Of a DNA stretch of 64,000 nucleotides, positions 17,691-26,583 are shown piece after piece. Where the stretch lies: NCBI RefSeq assembly GCF_003020115.1, contig NZ_PYFX01000007.1:248001-312000 (forward strand), given 5' to 3'. Below the pieces are notes generated by a model. The model was not told the origin of the DNA. It searched no databases and saw only the letters and a list, made by a program, of their open reading frames with translations. Each line of letters starts with the position of its first letter. The stretch's first letter is position 1. This DNA comes from Bradyrhizobium sp. MOS002 (GTDB lineage: Bacteria > Pseudomonadota > Alphaproteobacteria > Rhizobiales > Xanthobacteraceae). The position numbers and the translations under genes were made by a program.

Positions 17691-18119
17691 ATGACGGTAC
17701 GTTCGATCCTCAACACCAAGGGCCACCAGATCATGAGCGTCGAGCCGGACGCGAAGCTGGCGGTCGCGGTCAAACTGCTCGGTGAAAAGAAGATCGGCGC
17801 GGTGCTGGTGATGAACCAGAGCCGGCTGGAAGGCATCCTGTCGGAGCGCGACATCGTGCGGGTGATCGGCGAGCGCGGCGCCGGCGCGCTGGAGGAGCCG
17901 GTCTCTCAGGTCATGACCCGCAAGGTGGTCACCTGCAAGGAGGCCGACACGGTCGCCGAGCTCATGGAAATGATGACCACCGGCAAGTTCCGCCATCTGC
18001 CCGTGGTCGACAGCGGCAAGGTGGTCGGCCTGATCTCGATCGGCGACATCGTCAAGCGCCGGGTGCAGGAATACGAGTCGGAGCAGGAAGCCCTGCGCGA
18101 CTACATCAAGACCGCCTGA
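17691..18119 (+). CDS. CBS domain pair protein
   Basis: A 142-residue cytoplasmic protein made of two CBS domains (about 8-62 and 76-132), with LSERDIVRVI and LISIGDIVKRRV closing each. GGGAGGCGACA precedes the ATG. Stand-alone CBS pairs bind adenine nucleotides and act as energy sensors on partner enzymes. The partner is unknown. It is convergent with the patatin gene, 17 bp away. Confidence 0.9.
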   Translation: MTVRSILNTKGHQIMSVEPDAKLAVAVKLLGEKKIGAVLVMNQSRLEGILSERDIVRVIGERGAGALEEPVSQVMTRKVVTCKEADTVAELMEMMTTGKFRHLPVVDSGKVVGLISIGDIVKRRVQEYESEQEALRDYIKTA

Positions 18120-18136
18120 TCAGTAAGACGGCCCGA

Positions 18137-19174
18137 TCATTCCTGCTGGTCGGCTTTGGGCGCAGTGCCCTCGGGCGCCGGAGCCAGCTCGTGGATTGCC
18201 TCCTTAATGGACTCCAGCGCACGCTCGGCCGCGCGGGTGCCCAGGGCGATGAGGTCCTCCGAGCGGTGGAAATCGAACCAGCCGAATTGGCCGATCCGCG
18301 GTGTGATCAGCATATCGGGCGGATCGCCGGCCAGGCGGGCGCGGGTGATGCGGTCCTGCATGATATTGAAGGCGTCGACCATCACCGAAGAGAGGCCGGG
18401 CCGGGCGCTGCCGCCGCCGAAGAACTCGCGCTTTACCGTCTTCTCGGGCGAGAAGAATCTCGGGAAGCGCCGCTTTGACGTCGGCTCTTCGGCCGCGGGA
18501 ATCTCCGATTCAGGCATTGCGCCGTGCGAATAGACCGTCGTCGAATAGGTGAAGATGTCGCTGGAAAGATTTGCGGCGATGACGATTTCCGCGCCGAGCG
18601 CGCGCGCGGCCGAGACTGGCACCGGGTTCACCAATGCGCCGTCGACCAGCCAGCGATCGCCGATCAGGACCGGAGAGAAGATGCCGGGCAGCGCGTAGGA
18701 GGCGCGCATCGCGTCGACCACGCGGCCGCGCGTCAACCAGATTTCGTGGCCGGTGCGGACCTCGGTCGCGACGGCCGCAAACTTGATGGGTAAGTCCTCG
18801 ATCAGGGCTTGGCCGACCGCGTCCTCGAGCCGGGTCGCGAGCTTCTCGCCGCCGATCAGGCCGGAGCCGTTGAGGCGGATGTCGAGATAGCCGAGGATGT
18901 TGCGCATGCCTTGCAGGCTGCGGCCCCATTCTTCCAGCGTGTCGAGCCGGCCGGCCGCATAGAGGCCGCCGACCACGGCGCCGATCGAGGTGCCGACCAC
19001 CACGTCGGGCACGATGCCGTTGGCAATCAGGGTTCTCACGATCCCGATATGGGCAAAGCCACGGGCAGCGCCGCCGCCAAGGGCGAGGCCGATGATCGGC
19101 CGGCGGATGCTACCGAGGCCGACCTTCTCGCCGTTCGAGCCGTTCGCACCGCGGCCCTTCAAGATGTCCAGCAC
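18137..19174 (-). CDS. patatin-like phospholipase (RssA/NTE type)
   Basis: A 345-residue serine lipid hydrolase. The GTG at 19174 is preceded by AGGAGAG with 5 nt spacing, and I prefer it to an ATG 17 codons upstream. The oxyanion hole GGGAARGFAHIG, the nucleophile motif GTSIG and the catalytic Asp motif WLVDGALVNPVP are all present. The C-terminal half has an insert rich in charged residues (about 210-255). Likely a cytoplasmic or membrane-attached acyl hydrolase; the substrate is unknown. Confidence 0.88.
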   Translation of the reverse strand: MLDILKGRGANGSNGEKVGLGSIRRPIIGLALGGGAARGFAHIGIVRTLIANGIVPDVVVGTSIGAVVGGLYAAGRLDTLEEWGRSLQGMRNILGYLDIRLNGSGLIGGEKLATRLEDAVGQALIEDLPIKFAAVATEVRTGHEIWLTRGRVVDAMRASYALPGIFSPVLIGDRWLVDGALVNPVPVSAARALGAEIVIAANLSSDIFTYSTTVYSHGAMPESEIPAAEEPTSKRRFPRFFSPEKTVKREFFGGGSARPGLSSVMVDAFNIMQDRITRARLAGDPPDMLITPRIGQFGWFDFHRSEDLIALGTRAAERALESIKEAIHELAPAPEGTAPKADQQE

Positions 19175-19422
19175 CAAAACTCTCCTACGCCTGGCCAGCC
19201 TACGCCACCAGATTAGGCACCGCATTTGCGCTCCGCCATATCATGGGCGAAGCATGGTTTATGCCGCTTTGGAGAGGGCGCTGGGCAGGAGTATGGCGAG
19301 CGGCGGTCGCCTCAGGTCTAATCACGCAGGCGTCAACCGGGTTCCAATAGACATATCGGGCCCGTATTTCCTAGGGTATCAAAGGCTTGAATTTGCCGCG
19401 TTTTCGGTGAAGAGCAAGTGGC

Positions 19423-20496
19423 ATGACTCTCGGGGGTGACGGCATCATCGGATGGCGGCGCAGCGCATCGCTGCTGCCGGCGCTGATGCTTGCCGCGGGC
19501 CTCGTGATATCGGGCCAAGGTGCTGCGCAGGCGCAGCTTTTCTCCGATCGTCCGCCGCCGGTTCCCCCCGCCTCGGTGCCCGATCCCGGCGGTGCGATCA
19601 ATCTGGCGCCGCCTTCCGGGCCGGGCGCCGGCCCCCCAAGCCTGCCGCCGACCCTGTTGCAGCCGACCACGCCCAGCATGCCGCCGCCCGCGGTCACGAC
19701 CGTGCCGTCCGCCGCGCCGCTCAACGCGGCTGTGCCCGGACAGGGCGTGCTGTCGCTGACGGCGAAATACGGCAAGGACACCCCGCCGATCACCAGCGGC
19801 CTGGTCTGGCGCGTGTTTGCCGATCGTCCCGACGAGAACGGCACCTTCAAGCTGATCCGCGAGGACCGCAACGCCACGCCGAACATCGTGCTGCCGCCGG
19901 GCAATTACGTCGTGCACGTCGCCTTTGGCCTCGTCAGCGCGGTGCGCACCGTCAGCCTGAAGGCCGAGACCGATCGCGAGTCCTTCGTGCTGCCCGCCGG
20001 CGGCTTGCGCATCGAGGGCCGCGTCGGCACCAGCCGCATTCCGCAGAACCAGATCTCGTTCGCGATCTACAAGGGCAGCCAGTTCGAATCCGGCGAGCGC
20101 GCCTCCTTGGTGCCGAACGTCGCGGCCGGTGACGTCGTGCTGCTGCCGGAGGGCACCTATTACATCATCTCGAATTACGGCGACGCCAATTCGGTGGTGC
20201 GCTCGGACATCCGGGTCCAGGCCAGCAAGCTCACCGACGTCACCATCACCCACCGCGCCGCCGTCATCACGCTCAAGCTCGTCAGCGACAGGGGCGGCGA
20301 GGCGCTCGCCAACACCGCCTGGTCGGTGCTGACCCCCGGCGGCGACGTCATCAAGGAATCGATCGGCGCCTTCCCGCGCGTCGTGCTCTCCGAAGGCGAA
20401 TACCGTGCTATCGCCAAGAACGAGGGCAAGGTCTACGAGCGCGGCTTCAACGTCGTCAACGGCGTCGACGGCGAAGTGGAAGTGGTCGCCCGCTAG
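19423..20496 (+). CDS. secreted protein with repeated beta-sandwich-like segments
   Basis: A 357-residue exported protein. A long N-terminus with a hydrophobic segment ends in AAQAQ near residue 37, and a Pro-rich linker spans about 42-105. The rest falls into repeating units that resemble carboxypeptidase-regulatory or CnaB-like sandwiches. Each has a W-x-V/L strand, a GG turn and a closing LPPGNYVVHV, LPEGTYYIIS or LSEGEYRAIA motif. I see three or four such units. Function is unknown; a structural or surface role is inferred. Confidence 0.75.
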   Translation: MTLGGDGIIGWRRSASLLPALMLAAGLVISGQGAAQAQLFSDRPPPVPPASVPDPGGAINLAPPSGPGAGPPSLPPTLLQPTTPSMPPPAVTTVPSAAPLNAAVPGQGVLSLTAKYGKDTPPITSGLVWRVFADRPDENGTFKLIREDRNATPNIVLPPGNYVVHVAFGLVSAVRTVSLKAETDRESFVLPAGGLRIEGRVGTSRIPQNQISFAIYKGSQFESGERASLVPNVAAGDVVLLPEGTYYIISNYGDANSVVRSDIRVQASKLTDVTITHRAAVITLKLVSDRGGEALANTAWSVLTPGGDVIKESIGAFPRVVLSEGEYRAIAKNEGKVYERGFNVVNGVDGEVEVVAR

Positions 20497-20886
20497 TGCT
20501 TGAGCGGTGATGCCGGATGCGGCCCGACGTGGGTCTTCGTGCCTGGTGAACACTTCTCATTCAGCGCACGGATATCCCATATCTTATTACCGCCAGCCCC
20601 CGTCAGGTGTGCGAAAGCAGATGCGCTCCGCTGCTCCGTTTGGTGTTGCGATTTGAACAGCTCTGGCAGCGCTACCAAGCAGGATTGATCAACACCGGCA
20701 CCGCCGGCTTATTCCAGAGCCGCCGCAACTTCGTCAAAGCCGGTGCAAGATACCTTTTTCCGATAATCAATTTTATTCTCTTTCCATCCTGCTGCGTTAT
20801 ATGTCGGGCATCTCTCCAAAGGAGGAGGCCGGAGCAGGCTTGTGCGTCTGCGAGACCGGCAAGGAGCAGGGGCCAAGCTCGTCGGC
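20497..20886. other. intergenic region, no supported gene
   Basis: A 390-bp stretch with an AT-richer part around 20750-20815 and a TTATAT box at 20797 followed by a GGAGGAGG purine tract at 20821. It probably serves as the promoter and leader of the small gene that follows. Nothing else stands out. Confidence 0.35.
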
Positions 20887-21081
20887 ATGTTCGAAGTGAT
20901 CCTCACCAGGCGTAAGCGGTTCGGCTGGCGGTGGCAGGTGTGCGACCAATCCGGCAAGAAATTTGCCGATGGCTTCGAGCGCACCCGGCCGTCCGCCAAA
21001 TATCACGGCGAGCGCGCATTGTTCTTTCTGTTGTCGCAGGCCCATCTGCGCAATCGCTCCGCGGCCCCCAGCGAGGACTAG
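20887..21081 (+). CDS. small basic protein of unknown function
   Basis: A 64-residue protein (MFEVILTRRKRFGWRWQV...) with third-position GC like the neighbours. An in-frame GTG at 20842 would add 15 residues and lies 13 nt after a GGAGGAGG tract, so the true start is uncertain. No domain is recognised. Composition (Arg/Lys/Trp, with FADGFERTRPSAKYHGERA) suggests a folded small nucleic-acid-associated or stress protein, but that is a guess. Confidence 0.5.
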   Translation: MFEVILTRRKRFGWRWQVCDQSGKKFADGFERTRPSAKYHGERALFFLLSQAHLRNRSAAPSED

Positions 21082-21160
21082 TGGCGGCTGCGTGTGCGGG
21101 TTTCCACGTCCCGGCTTGCGGCTTCGCTCATCCGGCGACGAGACTTCTCTGCGAGCGCCG

Positions 21161-22159
21161 TCAGATATCCACGACGAGCTTGCCTTGCGTCGCGCGATCG
21201 CGGATCAGCGCATAGGCATCGCCGACGTTCTCCAGCGTGAAGTGCCGGGCATCGAGCGTAGGCACGAGCTTGCCTGCCTCAATCAGGCGCGTAGCTTCCG
21301 TCATGATCTCTCCGTGATGGGTGCGGCCTTCGCCTGACAGCAGTGGCAGCAGCGTAAACACGCCGGAATAGGTGGCGGCGCGGAACGAAAGCGGCGCAAG
21401 CGCATGCGTCCCCCATCCGAGCGCACTCACGACATGGCCGAAGCGGCGCACCGCTTCGAAGGAGGCGTCGAGTACCTTGCCGCCGACGGTGTCGTAGACG
21501 ACGTCGAACCCGCTGCCGCCGGTATGTTCTGCAACATAAGTCGCGACGGCGGTATCGCGATCGATGAAGGTCGCGCCAAAGCCTTCGACGGTGGCGCGCT
21601 GCGATGCCGAGCCGGTCGCGAACACATCTGCTCCGAACGCGCGCGCGATCTGGATCGCGACGTGGCCGACGCCGCCTGCGCCGCCATGGATCAGCACCTT
21701 CTGGCCGGCCTTCAGCGCCGCGCGGTCAATCAGTCCTTCCCAGGCCGTGATGAAGATGAGGGGCAGGGCGGCTGCCTCCCGCATGCTGAGATTGGCAGGC
21801 TTCAACGCCAGCAGGTCGGCGTCGACAGCGGCGAGTTCGGCGAGCGATCCTTGCACACCGCCGACGCCTCCCGTCATGCCATAGACCTCGTCGCCCGGCT
21901 TGAACCGCGAGACCTCACGCCCGGTCTGTTCGATCACGCCGGCGAGATCCAGCCCGAGAATCGCAGGCAGCGGATGGCGCGCATGCGGCGCGGCGCCGGC
22001 GTGGATTTTGGTGTCGAGCGGATTGACCCCGCTCGCGCGGATTCGCACCAGCACCTCGCGCGGGCCGATCTCCGGCGTGGAGATCGTTGAGAGGCGCAGC
22101 GGCACGTTGTGGGCCTCCATGACGGCCGCGCGCATCGTCGATTGTCTCGTCATGATCAT
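21161..22159 (-). CDS. zinc-type quinone oxidoreductase (MDR superfamily)
   Basis: A 332-residue NADPH-dependent oxidoreductase of the zinc-independent quinone reductase branch. It lacks the zinc cysteines and has the nucleotide motif HGGAGGVGHVAIQ. ATG at 22159 or 22153 follows GGAG; both fit. Probable role is the reduction of quinones or reactive aldehydes. It is divergent from a LysR regulator with a perfect short palindrome between them at 22187-22206, so LysR control is likely. Confidence 0.88.
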   Translation of the reverse strand: MIMTRQSTMRAAVMEAHNVPLRLSTISTPEIGPREVLVRIRASGVNPLDTKIHAGAAPHARHPLPAILGLDLAGVIEQTGREVSRFKPGDEVYGMTGGVGGVQGSLAELAAVDADLLALKPANLSMREAAALPLIFITAWEGLIDRAALKAGQKVLIHGGAGGVGHVAIQIARAFGADVFATGSASQRATVEGFGATFIDRDTAVATYVAEHTGGSGFDVVYDTVGGKVLDASFEAVRRFGHVVSALGWGTHALAPLSFRAATYSGVFTLLPLLSGEGRTHHGEIMTEATRLIEAGKLVPTLDARHFTLENVGDAYALIRDRATQGKLVVDI

Positions 22160-22186
22160 CTTGCTCCGTTTTCGGCCTCCAATATG

Positions 22187-22206
22187 CCCATTATTTTTTG
22201 CATGGG
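22187..22206. promoter_or_regulatory. candidate LysR operator
   Basis: CCCAT (22187-22191) and ATGGG (22202-22206) form a perfect inverted repeat with a 10-bp AT-rich centre. This fits the T-N11-A type of site bound by LysR proteins. It sits between the divergent quinone oxidoreductase and LysR genes, close to both starts, as expected for shared control. Confidence 0.5.
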
Positions 22207-22259
22207 AATGAATGAGAATGTACGATTGCCGTGCGTTTTTGTATGAGGAGGCCAGCTCG

Positions 22260-23111
22260 ATGGACTGGAGCGATCTGCGCATCTTCCTGGCGATCGCGCG
22301 CGAAGGCACGCTCGGTGCGGCCGCGCGGAAGATCGGCCAGACCCAGCCGACGATGGGGCGGCGACTTCGCGCGCTCGAACAGTCGCTCGGACAGACGCTA
22401 TTCCAGCGCACGGCGGATGGTTTCGTGCTGACCGACGAGGGCACGGCCGTGCTGGGCCACGCCGAGCGGATTGAAGAGGAGGCGCTCGCTTTGGAGCGGC
22501 GTGCGTCCGGCGCGGAGACGCAGCTCGACGGCTTGCTGCGTCTGTCGTCGTCGGACTGGTTCGGGACAGTGATACTCTCGCCGGTGATTGCCGCCTTCGG
22601 CAAGCGCCATCCCAAAGTGACGGTCGAGCTTCTGACCGATGCGCGCCTCTACAGCCTGCCGCGCCGCGAGGCCGATCTCGTCTTCCGCATCAAACCGTTC
22701 GACGAGCCTGAAGTGATCTCCCGGAAGCTGCTCCACATTCCCTACGCCCTCTACGGCAAGAAAGGCAGCAAGCCGCCACGCGCCGGCGACGGTAGCGGTG
22801 TCCGCGTTGTGACCATGAATGCTGAATTCGCCGACATGCCCGATGCCCTGTGGCTGAAGCGCACGCTGCCGAATATGGAAATCGCCTCGCGCAGCAACAA
22901 CCGGCAGGCGCAGGCGGAGCTTTGCGCGAGCGGCGGCGGGCTCGCGGTGCTGCCGCGTCCGCTCGGCGATCGCGACCGCCGGCTGGTCGCGCTCGACATC
23001 GGCGCGACGCCACCCGGCCGCGACACTTTTGTGGGTTATCATCGCGATCTCAGGCGCCTCGCCCGCCTGCGCGCGCTGCTCGATCTCGTGATCGAGCGAT
23101 TGGCAGGGTAG
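22260..23111 (+). CDS. LysR family transcriptional regulator
   Basis: A 283-residue regulator. ATG at 22260 follows GAGGAG with 9 nt spacing and gives the usual opening MDWSDLRIFLAIAREG. The winged helix-turn-helix is at 1-60 (TLGAAARKIGQTQPTMGRRLRALE). A periplasmic-binding-like effector domain runs from about 90 to the end. The stop codon TAG is supplied by the first bases of a dispersed repeat at 23108. Probable target is the divergent quinone oxidoreductase. Confidence 0.92.
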   Translation: MDWSDLRIFLAIAREGTLGAAARKIGQTQPTMGRRLRALEQSLGQTLFQRTADGFVLTDEGTAVLGHAERIEEEALALERRASGAETQLDGLLRLSSSDWFGTVILSPVIAAFGKRHPKVTVELLTDARLYSLPRREADLVFRIKPFDEPEVISRKLLHIPYALYGKKGSKPPRAGDGSGVRVVTMNAEFADMPDALWLKRTLPNMEIASRSNNRQAQAELCASGGGLAVLPRPLGDRDRRLVALDIGATPPGRDTFVGYHRDLRRLARLRALLDLVIERLAG

Positions 23112-23181
23112 CCCGGGTGAGCGAATACCCGGGACGGCTCGTGGTAGGAATCCCGGATGTCGCTTCGCTCATCCGGGCTAC
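23108..23181. repeat. dispersed palindromic repeat, family A copy 3
   Basis: Starts GTAGCCCGGGTGAGCGAATA and ends CTTCGCTCATCCGGGCTAC. Its TAG is the stop codon of the LysR gene, so insertion or spread of the repeat may have trimmed or fixed the C-terminus of that protein. Confidence 0.8.
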
Positions 23182-23194
23182 AAGACCTTGTGTT

Positions 23195-23601
23195 GCCTGT
23201 CGGCAAAACACCCAAGCTGTCAGTCAACGCGCGCCACCAAAAATATTCCACTTTACCGAAATTCGGAAACGGCGTATGTGTCGCCGCAACCCGGCCCAAG
23301 GAAGAGGGGCGTATCGCGATCGTCACGAACGCGGGCCGGGCGGCGGTGGACGTTAGTCACATCGGCGCGAACGGCTTCGCAGGGCGGGCAACCGTGAGTG
23401 AAGGCCTCGCGCACACGACCGGTGTGATCGGCGTACGGCGAAATCGTGTGGTCCTGACGCCCGGGGTCTGTGCGTCAAGTGTTTGCGGTGATGTGGTTGC
23501 CTAACCGGGCACACGCCTCAGCCATCCGCAAGGCGACGGGGGCAATAGTGCATCGCTCCCCGGGGAGAGCACGACATAAGCCGTAAAGCCACTGCGCAGG
23601 G
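23195..23601. repeat. left part of a long host repeat interrupted by the island
   Basis: This non-coding stretch (for example GGGGCGTATCGCGATCGTC near 23307 and GAGAGCACGACATAAGC near 23566) matches, from memory, a long repeat found many times in Bradyrhizobium genomes. There it continues into a CCCTGCGCCCTC block followed by a REP-like palindrome. Here that continuation is found only at 31170, about 7.5 kb away. No gene is supported in this stretch. Confidence 0.55.
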
Positions 23602-23912
23602 ATATGCACAGGCAAAAAAATCATTGCACATCAACGCCCAAGGCCGGTGGCGTATGCTCGGTGTCAAAAAGTGCTGCAAGTCCTGCATACCTCGCAGGAA
23701 GGCCGTACAGGCGCATTGAACCGCGCCCCGCCCCTTTCCGCGCCGCCGCGCCAAAAACGCATTACGGACTCGCGCTCGCGATCTTGCGGCCCTCTGACGG
23801 CGGCCGCTCCCTTACGGGCACATAATCCGCCACAGTGGTTTTCCGTGCTCGGCCAACGCCTCGCTTTATGCACGTCCGCGGGCTTATGGTTCCACTAAGT
23901 CCTTAATGAATA
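23602..23912. other. left edge of the island, no supported gene
   Basis: A 311-bp stretch between the host repeat and the truncated nuclease gene. It contains CGGTGTCAAAAA (23659-23670), which also occurs next to the integrase. Otherwise I see nothing: no open frame with a ribosome binding site and no tRNA end. Confidence 0.35.
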
Positions 23913-24185
23913 TCACCATTTTAAGCTGCGATCGGCGACGCGGCCGTCGATGCAGAACAGCGCAAAATCGGGATAGCCTTTCCGTACGCCCATTCTTGCC
24001 AACCTGCCGGCAGTGGCGGCGCTTCTGTGCTCGCCGAACGGCAGATGCACCCATTCCCAGGACGGCAGCGCCCAGCGCCGCAGGATGTCGGCGATCGTGA
24101 CATGCAGTTGAAATTCGCCCGGCGCCGGCAGTGCCTGGCCGCGCTGCTTGCGCGATCGGAAGAGGTGCAATTGCCGTTCGGTCAC
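23913..24185 (-). pseudogene. truncated VRR-NUC domain nuclease
   Basis: A 90-residue remnant of a phage VRR-NUC (PD-(D/E)xK-like) nuclease. The N-terminal part is well kept: HLPFGEHRSAATAGRLARMGVRKGYPDFALF contains the conserved GVRxGYPD segment with its metal-binding Asp (split here as HLPFGEHRSAATAGRLARMG then VRKGYPDFALF). After DGRV the frame ends in unrelated residues, so the ELK catalytic strand and the Gln helix of the family are missing. Starts at GTG 24185, 21 bp after the upstream gene. Probably inactive and a sign that the left end of the element was lost. Confidence 0.7.
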
Positions 24186-24206
24186 CGCTACGCCATGCCG
24201 CTCTGG

Positions 24207-24683
24207 TCATTCCCCCACCGCCCGCGGCCACGCCCCGCTGCGCCGCTCCAACTCGGCCTCAAGCTCGGTGACGCGCGCTTTCAACCGTTTGTTTTCCCCC
24301 GTCCAGGACACGGCGCGTCTCGCCGCCGCAACTTGCCGCTTGTGTTCGCGTGCGATCCAGGCGTCGCATTCAACATGCAAGGTGCGCACGGAGCGAATTC
24401 GGTCAGCCAGCGCAACGAAGAATTCCGTCCGCATGGTGTTGCGGCGGCCGGCGTCGTTGTCCATGCTCGACAAGATGATCGCCGACAACGACGGCCAGAA
24501 CGAGGTCAGGCTGATGTCGCTTAGTTCACGATCACATTGTCCGGCATAGTCGGCGAGCAGCTTACCGAGGTCGCCGACCGTCTCGACGACGCGGCGGGGA
24601 AAGTCGCCCTGGCGTGCACGCTGATCGAGGCACCTCGTCAACAGCGGCTCGCCGGCCGCATCTCGCGGAATGTCGGTTGTCAT
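24207..24683 (-). CDS. phage-associated protein with C-terminal coiled coil
   Basis: A 158-residue protein of unknown function. GAGG lies 6 nt before the ATG. The first 60 residues are mostly helical and charged. The C-terminal third is a likely coiled coil (TGENKRLKARVTELEAELER). It sits 7 bp after the capsid gene on the same strand and just before the VRR-NUC remnant, so it may be a scaffold, small packaging or accessory protein. None of these roles is shown by sequence. Confidence 0.6.
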   Translation of the reverse strand: MTTDIPRDAAGEPLLTRCLDQRARQGDFPRRVVETVGDLGKLLADYAGQCDRELSDISLTSFWPSLSAIILSSMDNDAGRRNTMRTEFFVALADRIRSVRTLHVECDAWIAREHKRQVAAARRAVSWTGENKRLKARVTELEAELERRSGAWPRAVGE

Positions 24684-24690
24684 GGCAGCC

Positions 24691-25809
24691 TCACCAGTTC
24701 ACGCCGGTCATCCACGCGACGCTGCCGGTCCTGCGCAAATTCCGATTGATGTCGAGCAAGCTTCTCAATGCGAGCGTCGCGGTTTGAAATAGCGACTGCG
24801 CCGGCGCACTGATCGCGTTCGGGCTGCCAGCGACGCCGATCTGAGCCGGCGTGTCGGACATGTGGATCAGAGCTTCCTCGGTGCTCGATAGGTCGATCGT
24901 TCCAACGATCGAGGCGAACGCCGCGCAATCGATCGCGATCACCGTGCGATTGGGCAGGAAAGGCGCCCTGATCGCCGGTGTTGGCAGGAGCATGTTTCCT
25001 AATGTGACGCTCTGCGGCGTGGCGACGATCAACGCCGGCTTGATCGCGGGCTTGATAGCGTTGAGCAGCGCCTCGACGTCCGCGACCGCTCTGTCGAATG
25101 TGTTGCCGGTGCCGGCGGCCGTCGGCGTCAAGCCGGCGATGCCGGCGCGCAGGCCAGGCGGCCGGATCGCGTCGCCGGCGACGTTGTCGAGCAAGATGTT
25201 GTCGACCGCGAGCGTCAAGTCCTCACGCAGGATCGTTTCGAGCGAGGTCTCGACGGAGGCGGCCGAGCCTTGCAGCGTTTCTTTCGTCAACGCGACAATG
25301 CTCGCGGCCTTTCTCGGCGGCAGGTTCGTGCTGTTGATCAGCAACGCGCCGACGCCGACGGCCGCGCCTTCGGCGACGAAGTTGCCGGATGGCACCGGCT
25401 GCACGCTCGGCACGCGGGTGACGGAATTGCCGCTGAATGTGTATTGCAAACCCATCGCGCGCAGTTGGCTGAAAACCGACTGCGGCAGCATTCTGTCGGC
25501 GATGTCGGCGACCATGACGCCGATCAGTTCCGCGCTCCAACCGGCAGTGTCGGTGCGAGCCGGTCCAGTCGCGGCTTTGAGTTCGAGGTCATACGGCCAC
25601 AGTTGCTGCGCGACAGCCGCGGCCGACCGTTTCGTGACGCGGCTGATGAGTGCGCAAGCGGCCGTGCGAGCGGTCAAACAGCCGTTGCGGATTGAGGTGC
25701 TGTTGGCGGCGGCGAGCCGTGCGGTTTTGTGGTCCACGCGGTTCACGACGCTGCGCACGTCTCGCAGTTCGGATCGCATCAGGCCGAGGGTGTGTGTAAG
25801 ATCATTCAT
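24691..25809 (-). CDS. phage major capsid protein, HK97 family
   Basis: A 372-residue HK97-fold capsid subunit. Family features in order: a charged N-terminal arm with a helical region, then a G-N-x-V-x-x-VP-type strand (FSGNSVTRVPSVQPVPSGNF), FVAEGAAVGVG, the spine-helix region KAASIVALTKETLQGSAASV, LREDLTLAVDNILLDN and the C-terminal closing strand RTGSVAWMTGVNW. The N-terminal arm is short and no protease is fused or adjacent. The gene is separated from any portal or terminase gene, none of which is in the island. Codon use is GC-rich like the host, so the element may be long adapted. Confidence 0.85.
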   Translation of the reverse strand: MNDLTHTLGLMRSELRDVRSVVNRVDHKTARLAAANSTSIRNGCLTARTAACALISRVTKRSAAAVAQQLWPYDLELKAATGPARTDTAGWSAELIGVMVADIADRMLPQSVFSQLRAMGLQYTFSGNSVTRVPSVQPVPSGNFVAEGAAVGVGALLINSTNLPPRKAASIVALTKETLQGSAASVETSLETILREDLTLAVDNILLDNVAGDAIRPPGLRAGIAGLTPTAAGTGNTFDRAVADVEALLNAIKPAIKPALIVATPQSVTLGNMLLPTPAIRAPFLPNRTVIAIDCAAFASIVGTIDLSSTEEALIHMSDTPAQIGVAGSPNAISAPAQSLFQTATLALRSLLDINRNLRRTGSVAWMTGVNW

Positions 25810-25970
25810 GGCAACATCAGTTCCTGCGGCCCAAGGCCGTTGATGGGAAATCTGGCTGCCAGTGCCCGTGGCGTCAGCGTCGGCGTCCCGACGCGCGCTT
25901 GTTCGCGAGCATCGCCATGGTGGACCGCGACGCAGGCGGGATCAAGCGCGAATGTGTTACGGTCGCGGCC

Positions 25971-26216
25971 ATGCCGATTTCAGCACGCCAATGTCACCGC
26001 CTCATCGTGGACGATCGATCGTTTGACCCGGTAGCAATTGCTAAGACGGCGCGCGATGTGCTCGGCGAGAACCCGCAACTCACGCTGCTCGACGTCGAGG
26101 TCGCACTACGCGATGCGCGCTGTTGGGCATTCGTGATCGCGGCGCCTGGCGGGTTCGAGGTCGTCGGCGGCGTCCTGGCTCACCGCGCTCGGCTCGCCGC
26201 GCTCGATCGATCCTAG
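25971..26216 (+). CDS. small island protein of unknown function
   Basis: An 81-residue protein (MPISARQCHRLIVDDRSF...) on the strand opposite to most island genes. The third positions are strongly G/C, and the sequence reads as a compact alpha/beta protein (TARDVLGENPQLTLLDVEVALRDARCWAFVIAA). The start at 25971 has no Shine-Dalgarno, so a leaderless mRNA or the ATG at 25899 are alternatives. No family is recognised. Confidence 0.45.
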   Translation: MPISARQCHRLIVDDRSFDPVAIAKTARDVLGENPQLTLLDVEVALRDARCWAFVIAAPGGFEVVGGVLAHRARLAALDRS

Positions 26217-26373
26217 GAAGCGAACCGCAAGACGCTGGCGGCATGGCGGGCGGCGACGACAGCGGCGATGGTCGGGTGATGCGAGGTCGGGCGGCGCCAT
26301 GGCACAAACTGCATAGACGCCCGCTCGTGGCGGGCGCATCATACTACCCGGTTGGCGTGTATCGGGGGACACC

Positions 26374-26466
26374 ATGATCAGCTTGACCCGGGTTTTCGAC
26401 ATCGCCGTGATCGCGATTGGCACGTTCAACGTGGTGCTGGTGGGAATGCTCATCCTTTCCTTCTGA
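26374..26466 (+). CDS. 30-residue predicted membrane peptide
   Basis: ATG at 26374 is preceded by GGGGGA with 5-6 nt spacing. The product is almost one hydrophobic helix (DIAVIAIGTFNVVLVGMLIL) with a short polar start. Such short hydrophobic peptides occur in phage elements as holin-like, toxin or regulatory peptides, but none of these roles can be claimed. It stands alone on the plus strand. Confidence 0.4.
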   Translation: MISLTRVFDIAVIAIGTFNVVLVGMLILSF

Positions 26467-26583
26467 TGTGCTCGCTGGCCGTCGCGTGTTGGCGAGTAGC
26501 CCGCGCTCTGCGCGCCTCAATTCTACCATCCGACTCAGGCCGTGGTTGCATTCGTTGCCGGCGGGCCGCGTGTTGAGGCGCTG

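Noticed and set aside
21161..22615. 484-codon frame for the quinone oxidoreductase
   Set aside because: The first 152 codons lie antisense to the LysR gene and run through the divergent promoter; family length and the GGAG site support a start at 22159.
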